A DNA stretch of 10,558 bases from an uncultured archaeon (GTDB lineage Archaea > Nanobdellota > Nanobdellia > Woesearchaeales > CAIVOO01). The notes under the pieces were generated by a model. It did not search any database, had not been told where the DNA came from, and saw only the letters and a list, made by a program, of their open reading frames with translations. Shown in pieces: positions 5,320 through 10,558 of this stretch (its first letter is position 1; each line of letters opens with the position of its first letter). Made by a program: the position numbers and the translations under genes. Location: assembly GCA_903907555.1 (NCBI GenBank), contig CAIVOO010000098.1, positions 1-10,558 on the forward strand. The letters run 5' to 3'.

Positions 5320-6480
5320 TTATCCAAACATTCTAAGATAATTGTCTCCTTCGTATGATTCGGTATTCTTCACTTTCTTTACCGCGTCGAGGAAGTTCTT
5401 CTCTGTAACCTTCGACTTGTTTGCCCTTATTGCGAAGTATCCTGCTTCTGTGCAGACTGCTTTTATCTCTGCTCCTGACATCCCTTCCATCTTGTCAACA
5501 ATCTTTTCAGTCTTTATTTTCTTCTCGACAGACATCCCAGTCATGTGTATCCTGAATATTTCTGTTATTCCTTCCTTGTTCGGCAAAGGAACTTCTATCA
5601 GCCTGTCTAATCTTCCAGGCCTTATTATTGCAGGATCTATAATGTCCTTCCTGTTGGTGCATCCTATGATTTTGACATTTCCCAACGGCTTGAACCCGTC
5701 AAGCTCTGCCAGCAGCTGCATGAATGTTCTCTGAACTTCCCTTTCTCCGGATGTTCCGACGTCAATCCTCTTTGCAGCCAATGCGTCAAGCTCGTCAATG
5801 AATATTATTGAAGGCGCTTTCTCTCTGGCAAGCTGGAATATTTCCTTAACCTGCTTCGCTCCCTCTCCTATGAATTTCTGCACCAGTTCCGAGGCAACCA
5901 ACTCAATGAATGTCGCGTTTGTTGACGCTGCAGCTGCCTTCGCAAGCAATGTCTTTCCTGTTCCAGGCGGTCCGTAGAGAAGGATTCCCTTTGGCGGCTG
6001 TATCCCTATCTTCCTGAACAGCTCCGGTTTCTTTAATGGAAGCTCGATGACTTCCTTTATCTCTTCAACCTGCTGCTGCAATCCACCTATTGAATGCCAA
6101 TTGGTTTCTGGCTTTGATATTATCACGAATTTGTCGACATTGAAATTCTTAACAGAAGGAATCTTTTTGATGATTGTGAGATTTTTCTGCTCAACAAGGA
6201 CATAATCTCCTGCAGAAAGCTTCTCGCAGTTGGGCGAAACATCCACAAGGAACTCATTTCCGTTAGCAAGCTTAAGAAGTACATTCTCCCCCATTATCTC
6301 CTTGACTTCAGCAGCAAGCAACGGGGTCCTTTGAAACTTTGCCAGCTCATTCTTAAGGTTGGCAACAGTCTCTTTGAGAAGCTTGTTTTCTGATTCCATC
6401 TGGCTTACATTGGCTGAATAGCCTGCCAGCATCTCATTGAATGCATCTTTCTTTGTTTCTGTATTGTTTGTATTCGACAT
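5320..6480 (-). CDS. pan: Proteasome-activating nucleotidase (PAN), AAA+ ATPase
   Basis: A hexameric ring ATPase that unfolds proteins and threads them into the archaeal 20S proteasome. Its 386 residues are slightly shorter than typical PAN. In order: an N-terminal coiled coil (about 22-50, rich in Glu/Lys/Leu); RTPLL (51-55), where PAN has its conserved proline; an OB-type domain (55-106); and the AAA+ core with Walker A GPPGTGKT (170-177), pore loop KFIGEG (202-207), Walker B IIFIDE (225-230), sensor-1 N276 (GCTNR), and the arginine-finger region IIRPGRLDR (285-293). The helical lid follows. The last residues are RMFG, so the proteasome-docking HbYX tail is Met-Phe-Gly, with Phe in place of Tyr. 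The start has AGGAG directly touching the ATG and a TATA-like element about 30 bases upstream, so the mRNA is probably nearly leaderless. A Cdc48-like role is less likely given a single AAA domain and the PAN-type N-domain. Confidence 0.94.
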   Translation of the reverse strand: MSNTNNTETKKDAFNEMLAGYSANVSQMESENKLLKETVANLKNELAKFQRTPLLAAEVKEIMGENVLLKLANGNEFLVDVSPNCEKLSAGDYVLVEQKNLTIIKKIPSVKNFNVDKFVIISKPETNWHSIGGLQQQVEEIKEVIELPLKKPELFRKIGIQPPKGILLYGPPGTGKTLLAKAAAASTNATFIELVASELVQKFIGEGAKQVKEIFQLAREKAPSIIFIDELDALAAKRIDVGTSGEREVQRTFMQLLAELDGFKPLGNVKIIGCTNRKDIIDPAIIRPGRLDRLIEVPLPNKEGITEIFRIHMTGMSVEKKIKTEKIVDKMEGMSGAEIKAVCTEAGYFAIRANKSKVTEKNFLDAVKKVKNTESYEGDNYLRMFG

Positions 6481-6503
6481 CTCCTATAGGAAATCAATAT
6501 TGC

Positions 6504-6512
6504 TTTTAAATA
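6504..6512 (-). promoter_or_regulatory. TATA-like element of pan
   Basis: TATTTAAAA on the minus strand, with its 5' base 32 nt before the pan ATG. Archaeal transcription starts roughly 25 bases after the TATA centre, so the start site would be near 6482, giving an almost leaderless mRNA. The upstream flank (BRE position) abuts the foot of the large inverted repeat at 6515. Confidence 0.45.
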
Positions 6513-6514
6513 TG

Positions 6515-6585
6515 TCGGAAATTTTCCATCAGGTTGAAACTGTGGCTGAAAGCCAATTGCTTTCATGATTGTGGAAAATTTCTGA
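6515..6585. repeat. Large nested inverted repeat between two divergent promoters
   Basis: Bases 6515-6529 pair with 6571-6585 (15 pairs, two of them G-U). Inside, 6535-6539 pairs with 6561-6565 (five pairs), and inside that 6543-6547 pairs with 6551-6555 (five pairs) around a GAA triloop. Together these make one 71-base rod of 25 pairs with two internal loops. The outer arm GGAAATTTTCC is also nearly palindromic by itself. It lies directly upstream of the pan TATA element, so it could be an operator for a dimeric regulator or part of a structured RNA. Confidence 0.6.
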
Positions 6586-6590
6586 GCACT

Positions 6591-6634
6591 AAGAACCACC
6601 AGTTATAGATAGGGGATTAAGCCTGGTGGTTCTT
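6591..6634. repeat. 12-bp perfect inverted repeat, second hairpin in the pan upstream region
   Basis: AAGAACCACCAG at 6591-6602 is exactly complementary to 6623-6634, around a 20-base loop. With one bulged T the pairing extends to 6589-6637. It starts six bases after the first inverted repeat ends and stops about 24 bases before the TATA-like box of the rightward gene. Its arms are unrelated in sequence to those of the first repeat. Confidence 0.6.
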
Positions 6635-6657
6635 TAGTTTCTAATAAAATCACAAGA

Positions 6658-6667
6658 TATAAAAATA
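6658..6667 (+). promoter_or_regulatory. TATA-like element of the 97-residue gene
   Basis: TATAAAAATA, beginning 30 bases before the ATG at 6688. The predicted start site is at or within a few bases of the ATG, and there is no purine-rich ribosome site, so the mRNA is likely leaderless. Confidence 0.5.
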
Positions 6668-6687
6668 ACCGCAAACCCCCTTTCTAT

Positions 6688-6981
6688 ATGCAGTTTGATA
6701 TTAATTTCGAGAAAGATGAGCAGCTTGATGCAGAGTTTCTAAATACTCTTCTTGCTAGAGAGAAGAATCTTGCTAAACAGGTTACAGAGCTCCAGAACTA
6801 CCTAACAAAAAAGTATGGGCACGAGTTCGGCGGGTTTATCAAGATAAAGAACGACTTTGTCGATGGAAACTGGTTTATAGACTGCGGAAACTTCAAGAAA
6901 GTTCTGGAAAAGGAAGATACGCTAGAAATCCCTTCTACAATAAGATATTTCAGAGAGCAGGCGCATAAAAACAAAAAGTGA
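6688..6981 (+). CDS. Hypothetical 97-residue charged protein
   Basis: I do not recognise this family. The 97 residues are soluble, with no membrane segment or signal peptide. Residues 5-45 are rich in Glu/Lys/Leu and probably form a long helix (DEQLDAEFLNTLLAREKNLA). Residues 47-70 look like two beta strands (GGFIKIKN and NWFIDCGN) and the tail is basic (REQAHKNKK). One cysteine, C67, sits in the second strand. Support for it being a real gene comes from a TATA-like box at the right distance, a protein-like composition, and close spacing (seven bases) to the zinc-ribbon gene that follows, suggesting a two-gene transcript. It diverges from pan across a structured intergenic region. Confidence 0.65.
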   Translation: MQFDINFEKDEQLDAEFLNTLLAREKNLAKQVTELQNYLTKKYGHEFGGFIKIKNDFVDGNWFIDCGNFKKVLEKEDTLEIPSTIRYFREQAHKNKK

Positions 6982-6988
6982 TAATTAG

Positions 6989-7216
6989 ATGCTCTCAACT
7001 TTTCCTGTAGACCCAAGTGTTAACTGTCCATATTGCGGCTCTAAATTGCACGGCAAGCGCTGGCATTCTGAACACAAGGACGAATTCCATTATAAGACCC
7101 ATATCTGCAATTGCGGAAAGCATATCCGCGTAAAGGTTGACTTTTTGGGGTCAGGGCATGATGATTGGAACAAGCCGTCGATAGAAGACAAAATAATATC
7201 AGAAAAAAAGAATTAA
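6989..7216 (+). CDS. Small zinc-ribbon protein
   Basis: 75 residues with a zinc-binding pattern C13-P-Y-C16 and C40-N-C42, separated by a histidine-rich stretch (H26, H29, H34, H38). The C-x-C second knuckle is tighter than the usual C-x2-C, and the extra histidines could also contribute to metal binding. The core ends with KVDFLGSGHDDW, an unusual conserved-looking motif. Such tiny ribbons often bind nucleic acid or a partner protein, but no specific role can be assigned. It follows the 97-residue gene after seven bases without an evident ribosome site. Its last four bases overlap the 3' end of secD on the opposite strand. Confidence 0.75.
   Translation: MLSTFPVDPSVNCPYCGSKLHGKRWHSEHKDEFHYKTHICNCGKHIRVKVDFLGSGHDDWNKPSIEDKIISEKKN
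7203..7209 (-). terminator. Oligo-T terminator of the secF-secD operon
   Basis: A run of seven T on the minus strand begins four bases after the secD stop codon, in the standard position for archaeal T-run termination. It lies inside the last codons (Lys-rich) of the convergent zinc-ribbon gene, so the A-run may simply reflect those codons. Confidence 0.4.
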
Positions 7217-8928
7217 TCCTTCTTCTTTATCACTTTCTCAATAACTGCTGCATAAGCTGGCCTTGTTATGAATACGCCGATAGAAATGCCAACAATAGTT
7301 GTGAGTGCGAATCCCTTAAGCAATCCTGCTCCTGTGAATAAAAGCGGAATCATCGAAACTACTGCTGTGAAATAAGATGCCATGATGACGAAGAACGCCC
7401 TCTTGAATTTCTCTTTCCAGCCGAGCATCGCGTTTGTTTCTCCCCTCAATGTCTCATCTGTGATTACTATCTGGGAATCTACTCCTGTTCCTACTGCAAC
7501 TATTATGCCTGCAATTGACGCCAAATCGAGATTCCATCTGACTAACGCAGCAAATCCTAAAAGTATTATGACTTCTGAAAACATTGTTATCGCGATAGGC
7601 AGTGTTATTCTCGCTTCCCTGTACTTTAAGAAAATAACCAGAACTACTGCTGCTATGGTAACAAACATCATTATGAGTATGCTTGTGATAAATTCGTTTC
7701 CAAGTGTTGGACTGATGCTGTCTATTTGTGCAATGTTCAGCTTGACCGGCAAAGAGCCTGTGAGCAGAACTGTCTGCAGTTTTTTCATGTTTAGAAGCGC
7801 ATTAGTCCTTGCCTCCTGAATGTTCCTTCCAGTTCCAGAGCCTGAAATCTGTATGTCTGTAACAGCTCTTCCTTTCAAGTCAGCTCCAATGTTTAAAGAA
7901 TCCATCTTTGAATCATCAAGGAATAAATCAAGAGTTTCATTGAGATAAGGCTCGCCTTTGTCTGTGACTACAGGAAGGTCTTTTGAGATGTCTGCCTGTT
8001 TTTGCGCTGCAGCAGGGTTAAGCGCTATCGAGAACCTGAACCTGCATACTGCCTCGTTCGTTCCTGATGCTCCGCATCCTGCTCTCGGGTCTATGCCTGC
8101 GCATTCAGCAGTCTGGCAGACATAAGTTATGTCCTTTCCGCCGATGAATACAGTCTTTTCACCAATCTTCGCCTCAAATTTTCCCTGGCTTGCCACAAGG
8201 CTTCTGACTTCCTCATCTGTAGCCCCGGCAATCTCCACCCTGACAAATTTGTTGCCGTACATATCGCTTACAGGCTGTATGACCACATCTGTGATTCCAT
8301 ACTTGTTGAGCCTCTGCTCCATGACAGAAACGACATTATTCAAAAGTTCCGTAGAAATATTTTCATCGCCTGACGGCTGCAATAAAACTCTTGTTCCGCC
8401 CTGAAGGTCCAGCCCCTTTCTCAAGTTTGTTGTTGGAGCTTGAGAAACAGTTATCCCCACATAAGCCGGCTTTTCTGGGTAGTAAACTCTTTCTTTTGTG
8501 ATCTCTTTTTGCTGTGTTATGTTGATTGTCTTGTTCAGAGTTTCATTGAAAACCTCTGTTGTGATGTTTTCAATCCTAGTTTCATTTAGCGTTATATCCT
8601 CAAATGCAACTTCTGGAATAACTCTGTATAAAGTATTACTTGTCTGTATCTGCGCTGTTATGTTCGGCTTTAATTGTTGGATAGCGGAATAATAATCCTG
8701 TTCGGTTTTTATTTGGACATTGTTAATTGAAATTATCCTTTCCCTGGACATTAAGGTTGATGACGCTTTAGGCGATTGTATGCCTGCAGTATAAGCAGGG
8801 CTGTCTTTTATCACAGTCCTTATCATTACGCCGTTATTAAGCGGATTAGGCATTATAGCTACGAGAGAGAAGAACAAGAAAATTAGCATAAGAATTACTC
8901 TCCAGTCCCTGAATATGTCCTTAATCAT
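7213..8928 (-). CDS. secD: Protein-export membrane protein SecD, with PDZ-like insertion
   Basis: SecD works with SecF beside the SecYE channel and is thought to use the ion gradient to help pull exported proteins out. The 571 residues hold membrane helix 1 (about 11-26), a large outer region, and five C-terminal helices (about 413-434, 441-463, 470-490, 511-532, 537-560). Family signatures are LRKGLDLQGGTRV (169-181), ISPTLGNEF (405-413) and GTGVDSQIVITDE (480-492), with D484 at the position of the conserved membrane acid linked to proton use. Residues about 31-106 resemble a PDZ domain (DSPAYTAGI, ERIISINNVQI), which E. coli SecD lacks. Residues 115-138 contain five N-x-T sequons. Four cysteines (271, 276, 285, 295) lie in the outer domain. 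The start overlaps the secF stop by eight bases, indicating coupled translation. Confidence 0.95.
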   Translation of the reverse strand: MIKDIFRDWRVILMLIFLFFSLVAIMPNPLNNGVMIRTVIKDSPAYTAGIQSPKASSTLMSRERIISINNVQIKTEQDYYSAIQQLKPNITAQIQTSNTLYRVIPEVAFEDITLNETRIENITTEVFNETLNKTINITQQKEITKERVYYPEKPAYVGITVSQAPTTNLRKGLDLQGGTRVLLQPSGDENISTELLNNVVSVMEQRLNKYGITDVVIQPVSDMYGNKFVRVEIAGATDEEVRSLVASQGKFEAKIGEKTVFIGGKDITYVCQTAECAGIDPRAGCGASGTNEAVCRFRFSIALNPAAAQKQADISKDLPVVTDKGEPYLNETLDLFLDDSKMDSLNIGADLKGRAVTDIQISGSGTGRNIQEARTNALLNMKKLQTVLLTGSLPVKLNIAQIDSISPTLGNEFITSILIMMFVTIAAVVLVIFLKYREARITLPIAITMFSEVIILLGFAALVRWNLDLASIAGIIVAVGTGVDSQIVITDETLRGETNAMLGWKEKFKRAFFVIMASYFTAVVSMIPLLFTGAGLLKGFALTTIVGISIGVFITRPAYAAVIEKVIKKKD

Positions 8929-9814
8929 TATCTTCTACCTTCTTCTGCTTGCTTTCAAGCCACCATCTTAGCAGGCCTGCATTCTGAATCCATGTGTTCC
9001 ACAAGTCTGCGCAGAGCCCGATGAATAATATCATCATGATTTGTTTCAATGTTTCTGAAGGGGTTGCAAAATAGGCAATTCCTGTTGCAGCCATCGCTGC
9101 CAAAGTCATTATTGAGCCTGTCTTGAAAGCATCAACTATCTTCTTGAATATTGTTCCTTCTCTTTTCAAAACTCTTGTAGTGAGAAGTATGTCTGTATCT
9201 ACAGAATAACCTGTAAGCATGAGAAATGCAGCAACTCCTGCTGTTGAAAGTTTGATGTGGAATAATATGAGAACTGCCCACGGGAAAATGATGTCTGAAA
9301 ATGCGCACAATATGATATAAGATGAAGGCATAAGCTGCCTGAAATATATGAATACCACAATGCTCATCAGCACAAATGCGATCGCGATTGCAATCACTGT
9401 CTGCTTGAAGAATGATGCGCCTAAGCTTGGGCCGATTGTTTCGACATTGATATTGTTCTGTTCCCCAACCTTTTCTTTTACATAAGCAACAAGCGCCTTG
9501 GAATCAGTATTGGTCGTCTCTACAATAAGGCCAACCTGCCTTCCTGTTGTTGAAAGCTCTCTTGCATTGACATCATCAGCAGGGAATTTTGCCCTTGCAT
9601 CTGCCTGGAAACTATCAATATTAATCTGCTTGTCTGTCTGTACCGTAATAGTGGTTCCGCCCTTCAGGCTTATGCCCTTATCAATAAAATCGCCTGTTGT
9701 AACCCAATGAACGCCAATAACACCTATTGATAAAAGAAGTATTCCAAATGTTATTAACATCAACTGCTTGTACTTCTTGTCGTAAATGTGCTCAATCTTT
9801 GATATAATGGACAT
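8921..9814 (-). CDS. secF: Protein-export membrane protein SecF
   Basis: Partner of SecD in Sec-dependent export. The 297 residues show one N-terminal helix (about 18-36), the outer P1 domain beginning GISLKGGTTITV (47-58), VETIGPSLG (124-132) leading into the second helix, and five further helices to about residue 276. GYSVDTDILLTTRVLKR (202-218) is the archaeal SecF signature, with D206 at the conserved membrane acid. Length and topology are normal. The start is well supported: GGTGG at 9819-9823 precedes the ATG by four bases, as a Shine-Dalgarno site should. secF comes first and secD second, an order reported for archaea and the reverse of the bacterial secD-secF order. Confidence 0.96.
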   Translation of the reverse strand: MSIISKIEHIYDKKYKQLMLITFGILLLSIGVIGVHWVTTGDFIDKGISLKGGTTITVQTDKQINIDSFQADARAKFPADDVNARELSTTGRQVGLIVETTNTDSKALVAYVKEKVGEQNNINVETIGPSLGASFFKQTVIAIAIAFVLMSIVVFIYFRQLMPSSYIILCAFSDIIFPWAVLILFHIKLSTAGVAAFLMLTGYSVDTDILLTTRVLKREGTIFKKIVDAFKTGSIMTLAAMAATGIAYFATPSETLKQIMMILFIGLCADLWNTWIQNAGLLRWWLESKQKKVEDND

Positions 9815-9846
9815 TAAACCACCTTTACTCGGAAAAGAAGCGGGGC

Positions 9847-9855
9847 ATTAATAAA
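9847..9855 (-). promoter_or_regulatory. TATA-like element of the secF-secD operon
   Basis: TTTATTAAT on the minus strand, about 33-41 bases before the secF ATG. A start site near 9828 would give a leader of about 14 bases, just enough to hold the GGTGG ribosome site. ATTTTAAAC at 9862-9870 is an alternative. Confidence 0.35.
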
Positions 9856-9869
9856 TGTTTTGTTTAAAA

Positions 9870-9946
9870 TCAGAGGATGAATATTGTTTTTATTCCAAGT
9901 GTGGAGCCTCTGAAGTTGTATCTGCAGTTTGTTCTTTGGTCTCCAC
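9870..9946. repeat. Two competing inverted repeats between pyrG and secF
   Basis: TCAGAGG at 9870-9876 is complementary to CCTCTGA at 9907-9913, and GTGGAG at 9901-9906 is complementary to 9941-9946, extendable by two pairs with a bulge through 9907-9908. The two foldings share bases 9907-9908, so they partly exclude each other. The element lies upstream of the putative secF TATA box and downstream of pyrG. The rest of the 162-base gap shows nothing I can assign. Confidence 0.35.
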
Positions 9947-9976
9947 CCCTAATCGAGCCAGGCATAGAAAACACAT

Positions 9977-10558
9977 TTATATCTTCAATGCCGCATCCAC
10001 AAACCCATAGAACATTGGGGCAGGATTCTGGAGCCTTGATTTAAGCTCTGGATGAGCCTGTGTAGCGCAGAAGAATGGGTGGTTTGGCAGTTCTATGAAC
10101 TCCACAAGTCTTCCTTTTTCTGATGTTCCAGAGAAAACCATCCCATTTTTCAGCAATATGTCATGGAACTCTGGGTTGACTTCATACCTGTGCCTGTGCC
10201 TTTCAGAGACTTTTTCAGAATTTCCATATAATTTGTAAACTAGTGTTCCTTTCTTGATATCTGCAGTGTAAGCCCCAAGCCTCATGGTCCCGCCTTTCAT
10301 GTCAACACTTTTCTGTTCAGGCAGTATATCTATTACAGGAGCACTGCAGTCTGGCTCGTTTTCTGTTGTGTTGGCTTTCAATTTGCAAACATATCTTGCA
10401 AATTCCACAACAGCAAGCTGAAGCCCGTAGCATAATCCCAGGAAAGGTATTCCATTCTCTCTTGCATATCTTATCATCTCAATCTTTCCTTCGACGCCTC
10501 TTCCGCCAAAACCGCCAGGGACTATTATTCCTTTAATGCCCTTCAATGCGTCCTTAAC
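9977..10558 (-). CDS. pyrG: CTP synthase, C-terminal glutaminase domain (5' end outside the window)
   Basis: CTP synthase aminates UTP to CTP with glutamine and ATP, the last step of pyrimidine nucleotide synthesis. Only about 193 C-terminal codons of a roughly 530-residue enzyme are visible; the frame stays open past base 10558. What is seen is the class I glutamine amidotransferase domain. IIVPGGFGGRG opens it. PFLGLCYGLQLAVVEFAR holds the nucleophile cysteine, encoded at 10430-10432. TMRLGAY and SERHRHRYEVN follow. ATQAHPELKSR near the end supplies the catalytic His and Glu. The nucleophile loop reads CYGLQ where many relatives have CLGMQ, a mild variation. The C terminus stops shortly after FYGFVDAAL, so there is no long tail. 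It reads toward secF from 162 bases upstream, with a separate promoter for secF likely. Confidence 0.96.
   Translation of the reverse strand, partial: VKDALKGIKGIIVPGGFGGRGVEGKIEMIRYARENGIPFLGLCYGLQLAVVEFARYVCKLKANTTENEPDCSAPVIDILPEQKSVDMKGGTMRLGAYTADIKKGTLVYKLYGNSEKVSERHRHRYEVNPEFHDILLKNGMVFSGTSEKGRLVEFIELPNHPFFCATQAHPELKSRLQNPAPMFYGFVDAALKI

Noticed and set aside
5342..5734. A 130-codon plus-strand open frame
   Set aside because: Antisense to pan in a region encoding the AAA+ core; composition is typical of a mirrored coding frame.
7382..7819. A 145-codon plus-strand open frame with hydrophobic stretches
   Set aside because: Antisense to the membrane helices of SecD; hydrophobicity is a by-product of the opposite strand.
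9871..9915. C/D-box guide RNA on the plus strand between pyrG and secF
   Set aside because: GGATGA and CTGA are about 30 bases apart, but no closing stem flanks them, and the C-like box is a poor match.
1..10558. CRISPR array, insertion sequence, tRNA or rRNA gene
   Set aside because: No regularly spaced direct repeats, no transposase-like frame, and no tRNA cloverleaf or rRNA sequence was found on either strand.

Overview
The window reads as a chromosome segment of an archaeon, most likely a small-genome DPANN lineage (Woesearchaeota/Pacearchaeota-like). I infer this from the gene content: a flap endonuclease with a PCNA-binding tail, an archaeal Trm5 tRNA methyltransferase, a proteasome-activating AAA+ ATPase (PAN), archaeal SecF/SecD in F-then-D order, TATA-like elements 25-32 nt upstream of start codons, and oligo-T terminators. 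The lineage is an inference from style and gene set; no rRNA gene is present to settle it.

Layout. The left third (1-4530) is on the plus strand. It holds the 3' part of a winged-helix/nuclease-fold-like protein, a lipoprotein whose ribosome site overlaps the end of that gene, a T-rich terminator, and then a tightly overlapped trio: flap endonuclease FEN1, a 74-residue two-helix membrane protein, and a 576-residue Trm5. The Trm5 is the highlight: about 240 residues are inserted into its methyltransferase fold, and they look like a complete endonuclease IV-type TIM barrel with every metal ligand of that family in order. A 200-base gap (4531-4730) follows, holding a GC-rich hairpin and a possible small structured RNA with its own TATA-like box.

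The middle (4731-6480) is a minus-strand pair, PAN followed by a YfcE/MJ0936-type phosphoesterase, separated by one base. PAN is divergent from a plus-strand pair (6688-7216) of small genes, a 97-residue protein of unknown function and a zinc-ribbon protein. The 207 bases between them hold two facing near-leaderless promoters, with two large inverted repeats filling the space between the TATA elements.

The right third (7213-10558) is on the minus strand: secF and secD overlapping by 8 bases, preceded by the 3' end of CTP synthase (pyrG), which runs off the window. SecD carries an extra PDZ-like domain after its first membrane helix and a dense cluster of N-glycosylation sequons. SecF and SecD together assist protein export through the Sec channel. 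The lipoprotein and the small membrane protein are possible Sec clients. PAN would feed the archaeal proteasome.
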